From contig JADZAC010000065.1 in assembly GCA_020852835.1 (NCBI GenBank), positions 1 through 64,000 on the forward strand: 64,000 nucleotides of DNA. The letters run 5' to 3'. Position numbers and translations under genes: made by a program. How positions within the stretch are numbered: position 1 is the stretch's first letter; every line of letters begins with the position of its first letter. This DNA is from Flavobacteriales bacterium. Lineage in GTDB: Bacteria > Bacteroidota > Bacteroidia > Flavobacteriales_F > PHOS-HE28. Below the pieces are notes generated by a model. The model saw nothing but the letters and a program-made list of their open reading frames with translations, had not been told where the DNA came from and made no database searches. Positions 54,793-63,150 of the stretch are shown here, piece after piece.

Positions 54793-55536
54793 TCAGAACG
54801 CCACGCCAATGGATACCCCTCCTCGGACGATGGGGAAGACCTTGTCCCGGAAAAAAGCCTCAGCGGAGTTTGAGTAGCCGTATGCCTCGGGATCGGTAAG
54901 AACCTCGCCCAAAAGGAAGACCTGGGCATCGGCATCGTCCTCGTACTGTTCGATGTTGGTTTTGATCGTCTGGTAGTCGGCGGGTTCAAGGTTTGGGTCG
55001 TTGGTTTCGACGTGCGCCTCACCCATGGCCATGCCGTACCCCAGGTTGAAGTCGAGGAAGACGCGCGAGGCCAGGTCGAACGGGATCCCGATGCCCAGCC
55101 CTCCACCCATGCCGGAAGCAGTGCCGTCCAAATTGGCGTGGATGGTGCCGTTGTTCTTCTCATAGTCGTATGGCACCAGGTAGCTGTAGTTGAAATAGCG
55201 CAGGAAAGCTTCCACATAGAAACCATGGAACGCTTCCCGCGGGTAGAACCGGTAGTACGGGTTGGCGTAGAGGCCTTGCGGCTCGATATCTCCCGTATAG
55301 GTCTGCTTCTCCCCGTCGAGGTTGCCGATGGCATCCACATGGAGGGTGCTGGGCAGCTTGTATCCGCCCAAGAGGCCAACGGTCATCTTGGGGCCGACCT
55401 TCTGCTCATAGTTGGCATTGACCGACAACCAGTAGTAGCTGGCAAGATTGGTCTTGATCAGCAACTTGGGTGCAAACAATGCACTGGCGGTTGCTTCGGC
55501 CACCTGTGCTTTCAGCGCAATGGTACTCAACGCCAC
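54793..55536 (-). CDS. DUF3575-like outer-membrane barrel protein
   Basis: 247 residues. After a short hydrophobic start (LSTIALKAQ) comes a DUF3575-like barrel: PKLLIKTNLASYYWLSVNAN, YEQKVGPKMTVGLLGGYKLP, GLYANPYYRFYP, ending VSIGVAF with a C-terminal Phe. DUF3575 proteins are small Bacteroidota outer-membrane barrels of unknown function. The start is uncertain: the frame has no ATG after the stop at about 55593. GTG at 55536 gives a very short signal; a CTG at 55548 (LIGVVALSTIALKAQ) gives a more normal one. Possibly a lost start. Single gene. Confidence 0.7.
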   Translation of the reverse strand: MALSTIALKAQVAEATASALFAPKLLIKTNLASYYWLSVNANYEQKVGPKMTVGLLGGYKLPSTLHVDAIGNLDGEKQTYTGDIEPQGLYANPYYRFYPREAFHGFYVEAFLRYFNYSYLVPYDYEKNNGTIHANLDGTASGMGGGLGIGIPFDLASRVFLDFNLGYGMAMGEAHVETNDPNLEPADYQTIKTNIEQYEDDADAQVFLLGEVLTDPEAYGYSNSAEAFFRDKVFPIVRGGVSIGVAF

Positions 55537-55870
55537 AACGCCGATCAGAAGTGCTGTTCTCGTCTGGTGAAGGTGTTGGTGAAGGAACGCCCGAAATACC
55601 TATCGAAATTTAGCGGGGTCCGCCCCATGGGGGCGTGTGCATCGCGAGTATTGGTGATGTCCTTGTGGCAGGGTTGGCACCGCGCGTCCTGGCCCGGCCA
55701 GCCGATGCATCCACGGGCCGACGGGCTTTCGCCGTGCTTTCTTGAAGGTCAGGCGGGGCAGGAGCAGAAGAGCTTGCCTTTCCGGGTACGGTACGCGGAA
55801 GCCCGATGGTGACGGGCATACGGCAAGGCCAAGCGAAAGCGGTGCGGCAGATCCGCTTGATGCTGCTGCC

Positions 55871-57553
55871 TCACTCCACCACGCCGAACGTTGTGCGGCA
55901 GCTCCCCCGGTCGCCCGTGGCAACCAGCAGGTAGCGCCCTGGCGGAAGGTCGCCGATGAACAGGGAGGTATTGTGGCCACCCGCAACGCGCCAGCTGCGC
56001 ACAGGCTTCCCCACGAGGTCGAACAATTCCACCGACCACGCAGCGGGCGGTGCCTCCGGCAGTTTAACGTGGATATAGTCCCGCGCGGGATCGGGGCTTA
56101 TGGCCAGGGCGAAGGACTGTGCCGCGGGCAGGCCGGTGTGCAGCACCTGTACGGTGTCGGTAGTGAACAAACAGCCATTTCCCATGTCGGCAACTACCCA
56201 GTAGCTGCCATCGGAAGGATAGGGCAGTACCGCACCGTTAGCGCCTCCGAGCAGCTCCCCGTTGCGGTACCAGGAATAGCCCGTGGCATCGCTGCATTGC
56301 AAGGCCGTGTCCAGGTCGGTGAGGGTAGGCGGCGGCATGGGGCAGCGGTCCACCAGTTTGTACACGCGCTGGGTGATCTGGTTGGCGAGGAAAAGTTCGC
56401 CCTGGTGGTTTTCGGCCAAGCAGGTGTTGCCTGCCATGCCCGGGGCCAGCAGTTGTTCATTCAACCAGCCGCCATTGCCGTCCGGGCGGATGCTGCGGAT
56501 GCTGCCGTTGCAATAGTCGGTGTAGAGGTAGCGGCCGTACAGGCGCGGGAATTGGGCGCCCCGGTATACCTTGCCTCCGATCAGGGCGCAGAAATTCCCC
56601 CCGTTCATGATGTTGGCGTGGGTGGCCACCGGGAAGGCAAGCGCGGTGCTGTCCGTGCACAAGCCGGGCGAATAGGGCATTTCTCCTTCGTAGCAGCGCC
56701 AGCCGAAATTCACGCCGCTGGTATCGCCGTGCATGAAGTTCACTTCTTCGTAGCTGCTCTGCCCCACATCTCCGAACCACAGGTCGCCGGTGAGGCGGTC
56801 CAGTGCAAGGCGGAACGGATTGCGCACGCCGTAGGCATAGATCTCCGGAAGCGTGTCGCCTGCCGCGCCGGCAAAGGGATTCTCCGCCGGTGCGCTCCAG
56901 GTGCCGTCTGCATGCACATCGATCCGCAGGATCTTGGCCAAGCGGGTGTTGAGGCTTTGCCCGCTGTTGGCCGGATCGCCCTGCGGGCCCCCGTCTCCGA
57001 TGGACAAATACAAGTAGCCGTCGGGGCCGAACTCCAAGTCGCCGCCCTTATGGATATCCCCGGGCTGGGCAATGCTCATGAGCACTACTTCGCTGTTGGG
57101 GTCGGCCACGTTGGGGTCGTCCCCGCTCACGGAGAAACGCGAAATGATGGTGTTGTGCCCGGCCTCATAGGGTTGGGTGTAGTTGACGTAGAAATATCCG
57201 TTGTCGGCATAGTCCGGGTCGAAGGTGAGCCCGATCAGGCCCTGTTCGCCGGAGGACATGACGAGCCAGTAAATGTTGAGGAACGGGTCGGGAAGCACCG
57301 TCATGCTGTCCGTAACCACCCAGATGCTGCCCCCTTGGGACGCAACGAAAAGCCTGCCATCTCCCGGGTCGGCAATGTCGGTGATGTACTGGATGTTGTT
57401 TGCCCAAGGCACCAGCTGCACTTCCACCGGCGGTGCTGTTTGGGCCCGGGAGGCTTGCAAAAGGAGCAACCCGAGCATGCATATGATCATACGTAGGCCG
57501 GAGGAACAACTGGCGGGGATGAACAGCCCGGTTTGGTGGTGGCAGGGGATCAT
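55871..57553 (-). CDS. PQQ-dependent sugar dehydrogenase-like protein, T9SS tail
   Basis: 560 residues. A signal-like N-terminus (RMIICMLGLLLLQASRAQ) precedes a glucose/sorbosone dehydrogenase-type propeller (~40-390): ITDIADPGDGRLFVASQGGS, GEQGLIGLTFDPDYADNGYF, HKGGDLEFGPDGYLYLSIGD, IYAYGVRNPFRLALDRLTGD. An Ig-like linker and a type A T9SS tail (FALAISPDPARDYIHVKL, VELFDLVGKPVRSW) follow. Predicted secreted quinoprotein oxidising sugars or related compounds, though PQQ ligands were not checked one by one. Start ATG at 57553, six bases after a -7-like GATCTTTG (57560-57567); ATG 57490 (MIICMLG) would give a compact signal peptide. Confidence 0.85.
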   Translation of the reverse strand: MIPCHHQTGLFIPASCSSGLRMIICMLGLLLLQASRAQTAPPVEVQLVPWANNIQYITDIADPGDGRLFVASQGGSIWVVTDSMTVLPDPFLNIYWLVMSSGEQGLIGLTFDPDYADNGYFYVNYTQPYEAGHNTIISRFSVSGDDPNVADPNSEVVLMSIAQPGDIHKGGDLEFGPDGYLYLSIGDGGPQGDPANSGQSLNTRLAKILRIDVHADGTWSAPAENPFAGAAGDTLPEIYAYGVRNPFRLALDRLTGDLWFGDVGQSSYEEVNFMHGDTSGVNFGWRCYEGEMPYSPGLCTDSTALAFPVATHANIMNGGNFCALIGGKVYRGAQFPRLYGRYLYTDYCNGSIRSIRPDGNGGWLNEQLLAPGMAGNTCLAENHQGELFLANQITQRVYKLVDRCPMPPPTLTDLDTALQCSDATGYSWYRNGELLGGANGAVLPYPSDGSYWVVADMGNGCLFTTDTVQVLHTGLPAAQSFALAISPDPARDYIHVKLPEAPPAAWSVELFDLVGKPVRSWRVAGGHNTSLFIGDLPPGRYLLVATGDRGSCRTTFGVVE

Positions 57554-57660
57554 GAAAGGCAAAGATCACGTTTCCGTAGTGATGCGCGTTCCGTTACCAA
57601 GCGCCCGGCCCGCACGTTGTGGAAATACCTCCGGCACGGTGGTGGCCGTAAGCGGCAAGC

Positions 57661-58002
57661 TTAGGTCCCCAAGGCTTTCAGGAGGTCCCGGTAGGTGATG
57701 CCCATGTGGGAGGTGTGGTACACGCACTGGCCATGGCTGATCACCAGGGCCTGCGGCGATTCATGCTGCACGTGGTAGCGCGTGGCCACTGCATCCGAGA
57801 TGTCGCGATGGCCCAGCAGGTCGAGGTAGTAGGTCTTGTGAGCCGCGTCATCCGCGGCACTCCAATCCCGTTCCAGCCGGTGGAGCGCAGCTTTGCTGAT
57901 GCTGCACCGCGTGCTGTGCTTGAAGATCAGTACCGGGCCCGTGGCAGACAGTTCGTCGATACGATCCAAATGGCCAAGGGTAGTGAGGGCTCTCCAGTTC
58001 AT
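57661..58002 (-). CDS. ytxJ: YtxJ-like bacillithiol system redox protein
   Basis: 113 residues, thioredoxin-like fold. One redox cysteine, C33, in LIFKHSTRCSISKAALHRLE, where a standard thioredoxin has CxxC. Later YYLDLLGHRDISDAVATRYH and the cis-Pro-type VQHESPQALVI. Matches the YtxJ (DUF2847) family, monothiol bacilliredoxin-like proteins linked to bacillithiol. Suggests the organism makes or uses bacillithiol. Cytoplasmic, monocistronic. Confidence 0.9.
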   Translation of the reverse strand: MNWRALTTLGHLDRIDELSATGPVLIFKHSTRCSISKAALHRLERDWSAADDAAHKTYYLDLLGHRDISDAVATRYHVQHESPQALVISHGQCVYHTSHMGITYRDLLKALGT

Positions 58003-58179
58003 TTGGCCGAATGTACCTGCGCTGTTCCTGCAAGGGACTGACCGACGTCAGGTGCTTCCGAGCGCGGTAGCACGAGTGCCATGGGAACAGGGCCTTTTCC
58101 GCGCGGTGTGTACCTTGGCTTCGTGCCGGCGGCGATCCTGTCGCCAACAACCGGAGCCGTTCTTCCACGTTTCAATCCC

Positions 58180-60549
58180 ATGTCCATTGATGTAGCAGGC
58201 CGTTCCATTGCCGGAAAGTCTTCCACTGTTGAACACCCGATCCAGGCCTCCATGGCCGGTGATGGCGTGATCGAAACCACCGAGATGGCCGCGCTGGCCG
58301 CGCAGTTCGTGAACAGCACGGCGCGCCACGTGTTCCTCACCGGCAAGGCCGGCACCGGCAAAACCACCTTCCTGCACCAGCTGGCGCGCAGCACCCACAA
58401 GCGCTATGTGATCCTGGCGCCCACGGGCATCGCCGCCCTCAACGCCAAGGGCGTCACCATCCATTCGCAGTTCCTGCTGCCCTTCGGCAGCTTCATTCCC
58501 GAGCGGCAACTGCCCGCCGACATTCCGCCTTACGGCAACTTCCACGACCGCGACACGCTGAGCCGACGCCACCCGCTGAACGCCGTGCGCCGCAACGTGC
58601 TGCGCGATGTGGACCTGCTGATCATCGACGAAGTGAGCATGCTGCGCGCGGACCTGCTGGACGCCATCGACCACCGCATGCGCAGTGTGCGCCGCGTGTA
58701 CGACCGCAGCTTCGGCGGCGCCCAGTTGCTGCTCATCGGCGACCTGTTCCAGTTGCCGCCCGTGGTGAAGGACGACGAGTGGCAGGTGCTGCGCCAGTGG
58801 TACAACAGCATGCACTTCTTCGAGTCGCGCGCGCTGAAGGAGGCGGGCTACGCGCACATAGAGCTGGACAAGATCTTCCGCCAGCAGGATGCGGACTTCA
58901 TCGGCATCCTCAACAACCTGCGCAACAACACGGTGACGGCGCAAGATGTGGAAGTGCTGAATGCGCACTACAAGGCGAAGATCAGCGAACAGGAATCCGA
59001 GGGCGTGATCACCCTCACCACGCACAACCGCACCGCCGACGAGATCAACGAGCGCGCGTTGGCCGCGCTGCCGGGCAAAGCGCACCGCTTTGAGGCCAAG
59101 GTGATCGGCGATTTCCCCCAAAGCATGTACCCGGTGCTGCCGGAACTGGAGCTGAAGGAAGGCGCACAGATCATGTTCATCCGCAACGACATGGAGAAGG
59201 CCTACTTCAACGGGAAGCTGGCCAAGGTCACGGCGATCAACAAGGACGGCATCCAAGTGAAGATGCTCGACAACGGCATGTCCTATACCCTGAAGACCGA
59301 GACTTGGGAGAACAAGCGCTACGTGGTGGACGGCGTGACCAAGGAACAGAAGGAGGAAGTGCTGGGCACCTTTGAGCAGTACCCGGTGAAGCTGGCGTGG
59401 GCCATCACCGTACACAAAAGCCAGGGGCTCACCTTCGACAAGGCCATCATCGATGTGGGCCACGCCTTCGCGCCGGGCCAAGTGTACGTGGCGCTCTCAC
59501 GGCTGCGCACGCTGGGCGGGCTGATCCTGCGCACCCGCATCGACCCCTCGGTGGTGAGCACCGACCGCGAGGTGGTGGCCTTCAGCGAGCGGCGCCACGC
59601 CCAGCAGCCTTTGCCTGAACAATTGAAGGAACAGCAGCGGCAGTACCTGCAAGCCGTGCTGGCCAGCACCTTCGACCTCGGCGACATCTTGAAGAAGACC
59701 GGCTTCACCCGCAAGGACCACGACGCCGGGGAGTTCGAGGACGAAAGCATGAAGACCGCCTTGGTGCGCTTCAGCGAAAAGCTGCAGGCCGAAGAGGCCA
59801 ACACGGCCACCTTCCGCAACCAGTTGCTGCGCTTGCTGCACGGTGCCGATCGCGAAAAGTTGCTGGAGCGCATCGACAAGGGCGGCGCCTATTACGGCAA
59901 GTTGCTGCGCGAAAGCATGCAGGACCTGCTGCAGCACCTGGCCCAGGTGGAACAACTGAGCCGCAGCAAGCAGTACGCGGACGACCTGCGCGAGATCGAC
60001 GGCATGCTGGTGAAGAAACTGGCCATGATCGCCAAGGCGGGCAGGATCGCAGCGTGCATCCTGGACGGCACCGAGATCAAGCCGATGCCCGAAGTGGAGA
60101 AAGAGCTTGCGCTTGCGCGGGCTGCGCTGGTGGGGGAAGTGGCGCACTGGGCGGAAGAGCACAAGCCGAAGTCCAGCGGCAAGAGCGGACGCACGCGCAA
60201 GCGGCGTTCCGCCGATTACGTGTTCGCCAAGGAGAAGAAGCCGAAGGCCGAGAAAGGCGATACCTATCGCAAAACCTACGCGTTGCTGAAGGAAGGCAAA
60301 ACCCTGGCCGAGGCCGCTGCCGAAAGGCAACTTTCACTTGGCACCCTGGAAGGCCATGCCGCACGGGGCATCGCGGAGGGCGATGTGGACATTAGTGCGG
60401 TGATGGAAGAAGCCGTGCGCGACCACATCGCGGATTGGATGCGCGATTTCCCGGAGAAGGACCTCAACGGTGCCCGCGGCCACTTCGGCGAGCTGTACAG
60501 CTACGGCCAACTCCGCATGGTGCAGGCGTGGCTGAAGAAGGAGGAGTAG
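58180..60549 (+). CDS. Pif1/RecD-like helicase with C-terminal helix-turn-helix
   Basis: 789 residues. Superfamily 1B helicase: Walker A LTGKAGTGKTTFLHQL at ~53-68, ILAPTGIAALNAKGVTIHSQ, Walker B LLIIDEVSMLRADLL near 148, QLLLIGDLFQLPPV near 186, and C-terminal motifs LAWAITVHKSQGLTFDKAII near 405 and YVALSRLRTLGG near 432. The last ~100 residues include a helicase HTH (RQLSLGTLEGHAARGIAEGD), as in RQC-like C-termini. Likely a 5'-3' DNA helicase in replication or repair. The start at ATG 58180 is preferred; the next in-frame ATG (58252) gives a shorter N-terminus. A TACCTTGG box lies at 58111-58118. Confidence 0.93.
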   Translation: MSIDVAGRSIAGKSSTVEHPIQASMAGDGVIETTEMAALAAQFVNSTARHVFLTGKAGTGKTTFLHQLARSTHKRYVILAPTGIAALNAKGVTIHSQFLLPFGSFIPERQLPADIPPYGNFHDRDTLSRRHPLNAVRRNVLRDVDLLIIDEVSMLRADLLDAIDHRMRSVRRVYDRSFGGAQLLLIGDLFQLPPVVKDDEWQVLRQWYNSMHFFESRALKEAGYAHIELDKIFRQQDADFIGILNNLRNNTVTAQDVEVLNAHYKAKISEQESEGVITLTTHNRTADEINERALAALPGKAHRFEAKVIGDFPQSMYPVLPELELKEGAQIMFIRNDMEKAYFNGKLAKVTAINKDGIQVKMLDNGMSYTLKTETWENKRYVVDGVTKEQKEEVLGTFEQYPVKLAWAITVHKSQGLTFDKAIIDVGHAFAPGQVYVALSRLRTLGGLILRTRIDPSVVSTDREVVAFSERRHAQQPLPEQLKEQQRQYLQAVLASTFDLGDILKKTGFTRKDHDAGEFEDESMKTALVRFSEKLQAEEANTATFRNQLLRLLHGADREKLLERIDKGGAYYGKLLRESMQDLLQHLAQVEQLSRSKQYADDLREIDGMLVKKLAMIAKAGRIAACILDGTEIKPMPEVEKELALARAALVGEVAHWAEEHKPKSSGKSGRTRKRRSADYVFAKEKKPKAEKGDTYRKTYALLKEGKTLAEAAAERQLSLGTLEGHAARGIAEGDVDISAVMEEAVRDHIADWMRDFPEKDLNGARGHFGELYSYGQLRMVQAWLKKEE

Positions 60550-60558
60550 TTTGAAAAA

Positions 60559-60792
60559 GCCCTTCGGCTCCGCTCAGGGCATTATGTGTATTGCGCGAGG
60601 GTAATGATGATCTGTCCGGAGCGGAACCGAAGGGCCAACTTCGCCTTCCTTCACATGTTGCCCTGAGCGGAGCCGAAGGGCACCCACTACACCTATCACA
60701 CCACTCTGCCCTGAGCAGAGCCGAAGGGCCAACATAGCTTGCTACACCAATTTGCCTTGAGCGGACCTGAGCGAAGTCGAAGGCCGAAGGGC
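60559..60792. repeat. Cluster of CCTGAGCGGAGCCGAAGG palindromic repeats, left block
   Basis: Five copies of a 22-base palindrome-like unit, core CCTGAGCGGAGCCGAAGG: 60559-60580 (inverted), 60614-60635 (diverged), 60660-60681, 60708-60729 and a doubled copy at 60754-60792. Each can fold by pairing GCCCT with AGGGC. Three further copies and one variant continue at 61154-61328. Non-coding repeats between the helicase and GIY-YIG genes. Confidence 0.8.
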
Positions 60793-60811
60793 CAACAACA
60801 CATCCCTGTTT

Positions 60812-60819
60812 TACATTTC
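60812..60819 (+). promoter_or_regulatory. -7-like box directly before GIY-YIG start
   Basis: TACATTTC, one mismatch from TAnnTTTG, ends 5 bases before the ATG at 60825, again fitting a leaderless start. Confidence 0.4.
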
Positions 60820-60824
60820 GATCC

Positions 60825-61154
60825 ATGGCCCTCTACGTATACATCCTCCTGTGCAGTGATGCGAGCTACTACGTGGGCATCACCAATGATCCTGAATGCC
60901 GCTTGGATGAACATCAACAGGGCAAGTACAAAGATGCCTACACGTTCACCCGACGCCCGGTGCAAATGGTCCATTGCGAATTCTTCCCCGACGGAACGCA
61001 TCTTCAGGCCAATGCCAGGGAGAAGCAATTGAAGAAATGGACCCGCGCCAAGAAGGAAGCGCTCATTGCAGGCCGGCTGGAAGAGATCTCAAGGCTTGCT
61101 GCGTGCAAGAACGAAAGCCACTTCGCCAATATGCCTCCTGTAGAGCATCGATAG
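60825..61154 (+). CDS. GIY-YIG nuclease-family protein
   Basis: 109 residues. Core YVYILLCSDASYYVGITNDP (GIY-YIG form VYI...YVG), R26 in ECRLDEHQQGK with H30, and AREKQLKKWTRAKKEALI with the catalytic glutamate near 66, as in UvrC-like and YhbQ-type single-domain members. Role unclear: small members of this family occur in DNA repair, mobile elements and as stand-alone proteins. It sits between two blocks of palindromic repeats; its stop codon overlaps one copy (61154-61175). Confidence 0.9.
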   Translation: MALYVYILLCSDASYYVGITNDPECRLDEHQQGKYKDAYTFTRRPVQMVHCEFFPDGTHLQANAREKQLKKWTRAKKEALIAGRLEEISRLAACKNESHFANMPPVEHR

Positions 61155-61328
61155 CCCTTCGGCTCCGCTCAGGGCAAAGTTTAGTTGGTGATCCTTAATG
61201 GGCGGATCAATCAATATGCTGCCCTGAGCGGAGCCGAAGGGCCAACTTCACATCAGATTTGCCCTGAGCGGAGCCGAAGGGCCGATGACGATCAAGGCAA
61301 TTGCTTGTCCTGAACGTAGCCGAAGGAC
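61154..61328. repeat. CCTGAGCGGAGCCGAAGG palindromic repeats, right block
   Basis: Copies at 61154-61175 (inverted), 61221-61242, 61261-61282 and a variant CCTGAACGTAGCCGAAGG at 61307-61328. The last lies inside the 3' end of ppx and supplies the codons for SFGYVQD near its C-terminus. The repeat was therefore added to, or captured by, the gene end. Confidence 0.8.
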
Positions 61329-62269
61329 TTCCGGTACAGCTCATAGATGATCCCGTCCGCCAAGCCCACCTTGGGCACAAAGACTTCCTCGATGCCCACC
61401 TCTTCCATGATGCGCAGGAAGATGTCCGCCGCCGGGATGATCACGTCGGCGCGGTCGGGGCGCAGGCGCAGCTTTTTCACCCGGTCTTCCAGGCTGAAGG
61501 CCGCGATGCGCTCGCGCTGCTTGTGGATGTCCGCCCGCGAGAGCGGCTGTCCGTAGGGGTTCTTGTTCTCCTTGAAGAGGCGGTTGATGTTGCCGCCCGT
61601 GCCGATGCCGGCCAGTTGGCCGTGCTGTGTACGCAGTTCACGGAGGAATGCGTTGATCTCCGTCCAAACGCCCTCATCCACCTTGTGCTTCAGCATGCGC
61701 ACGGTGCCCAACGGGAACGAGGCGGAGCGTTTGCGCTGCCCTTTTTCGATCCACGTAAGCTCCGTGCTGCCGCCGCCCACGTCGATGTACAGGTAGCTGC
61801 GGTCCTTCAGCAGGTCCTGCGTCCAGAAGGTGCTCATGATCAAGTCTGCCTCGGTGGTGCCGTCGATCACTTCGATGTGTACGCCGCTTTCCATTTCCAC
61901 GCGGTTGATCACTTCCGCGCTGTTGGTGGCTTCGCGCATGGCGCTGGTGCCGCAGCAGCGCAGGTAGGGCACGCCGTACACTTCGCCCAGCAAGCGGAAG
62001 GCCTTCAGCGATTTGATCAACTGGTCACGCTTCGCGTTGCCGATGGCGCCGGTGTCGAACACGTCCTCGCCCAAGCGGATGGGCACGCGCACCAGCGAGA
62101 TCTTCTTGATCACCGGGTGGTCCTCGCGTTCCACCACCTCGCCCACCAGCAGGCGCACGGCGTTGGAACCGATGTCGATGGCGGCGTATGTGAGCGGGCG
62201 GGCGATGGGCGAAGGTAGGCCGGGCAGGGGCGAGGCAGCGTATCTTGGGCAAGGAGTGTCTGTATGCAA
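61292..62269 (-). CDS. ppx: Exopolyphosphatase / Ppx-GppA family protein
   Basis: Up to 325 residues. Actin-like ATPase fold: phosphate loop YAAIDIGSNAVRLLVG, catalytic-region glutamate in LRCCGTSAMREATNSAEVI, phosphate-2 loop YLYIDVGGGSTELTWIEKGQ, adenosine region GIGTGGNINRL and helical C-terminus. It releases phosphate from polyphosphate or pppGpp. The start is unclear: no ATG or GTG precedes the conserved YAAIDIGSN in frame, and the only conventional codon is a TTG at 62269. An ATC at 62206 lies three bases after a -7-like TACCTTCG (62210-62217). The last residues (SFGYVQDKQLP) come from a palindromic repeat. Confidence 0.88.
   Translation of the reverse strand: MHTDTPCPRYAASPLPGLPSPIARPLTYAAIDIGSNAVRLLVGEVVEREDHPVIKKISLVRVPIRLGEDVFDTGAIGNAKRDQLIKSLKAFRLLGEVYGVPYLRCCGTSAMREATNSAEVINRVEMESGVHIEVIDGTTEADLIMSTFWTQDLLKDRSYLYIDVGGGSTELTWIEKGQRKRSASFPLGTVRMLKHKVDEGVWTEINAFLRELRTQHGQLAGIGTGGNINRLFKENKNPYGQPLSRADIHKQRERIAAFSLEDRVKKLRLRPDRADVIIPAADIFLRIMEEVGIEEVFVPKVGLADGIIYELYRKSFGYVQDKQLP
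62241..62248 (+). promoter_or_regulatory. Putative -7 promoter box of T9SS cargo pair
   Basis: TATCTTGG, one mismatch from TAnnTTTG, 32 bases before the ATG at 62281. It overlaps the upstream end of the divergent ppx frame. Confidence 0.35.
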
Positions 62270-62280
62270 AAGGCATGATC

Positions 62281-63150
62281 ATGAACTTGTTCCGAAGTGT
62301 GCTCACCATGATGTTCTTGACCGCGTGGTGTACCGTGTTCGCCCAGGTCTGGTGCCCGTCAGGGGCCACATGGACCTACACCTATTCCAACGGATGGACC
62401 CATGATGGTTATGCCCGTTTCACCTATACCGGCGATGTTGTGCTGAATGACACCCTGGCGCAACGGATCGCCATTCATGAAGAAGGCATCGATTGGCCGA
62501 ACAACACCACCTTTTCATGGGAAGACAGCGCATTTACCACAGTACATGGGGACTTGGTGAGCATCTGGAACGGGGCGCGCTTCGATACGCTCTATTTCTT
62601 CGGCGCGGTGCCGGGTGATCATTGGCAAAGAACCGTGCTGGACGGCATGGAAAGCATGCAGCTTGAGGTGGTGCAGGACACCGGTTCCACGTTGATCGAC
62701 GGTATTCTGCTGCGGTATTTGGTCATGGAAGATGGAGATACCCTGATGGAACGGCTCGGTTCCTTGACCGGCTTTATGCTACCGTGGACAGCCCTCATGA
62801 TGGATGCCTCGGGAGGTTCCTTACGGTGCTATGCCGATGGTGACATTGACTTCCAGGCAAGCTGGTGGGCGTATGGATGTTCTTCGTGGGCGGGGTTGGA
62901 AGAGTTGGATCACACGGTAACCTTCTCGCTGAGCCCCAACCCGGGAAACGGCACGGTGCAGTTCGTGTGGCCCGCTTCTCGGGAATTCGGTCTGGAAATC
63001 AGGGATGCCTTGGGCCGGATCGTACACAGGGAACACATTTTCAAGGAAAGTGACAGTGTGGACCTTTCCCACGTGAAGGCGGGCGTGTACAACCTGTTGG
63101 TGACCGCCCCGGACGGGACGCGGGCATCGGCCAAATGGATCAAGCAATGA
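62281..63150 (+). CDS. Small secreted T9SS type A cargo protein, paralogue 1
   Basis: 289 residues. Signal peptide MNLFRSVLTMMFLTAWCTVF, cut after AQ. The mature N-terminus VWCPSGATWTYTYSNGWTHD is followed by a beta-rich domain (GDVVLNDTLAQRIAIHEEGI, FFGAVPGDHWQRTVLDG). A type A T9SS sorting domain ends the protein (TFSLSPNPGNGTVQFVWPAS, GLEIRDALGRIVHREHIF, AGVYNLLV). No enzyme motif. The start at ATG 62281 gives a clean signal; upstream in-frame ATGs at 62275 and 62245 are possible. Its stop overlaps the next ATG by four bases. The next gene has the same architecture, so the two are tandem paralogues. Confidence 0.82.
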   Translation: MNLFRSVLTMMFLTAWCTVFAQVWCPSGATWTYTYSNGWTHDGYARFTYTGDVVLNDTLAQRIAIHEEGIDWPNNTTFSWEDSAFTTVHGDLVSIWNGARFDTLYFFGAVPGDHWQRTVLDGMESMQLEVVQDTGSTLIDGILLRYLVMEDGDTLMERLGSLTGFMLPWTALMMDASGGSLRCYADGDIDFQASWWAYGCSSWAGLEELDHTVTFSLSPNPGNGTVQFVWPASREFGLEIRDALGRIVHREHIFKESDSVDLSHVKAGVYNLLVTAPDGTRASAKWIKQ

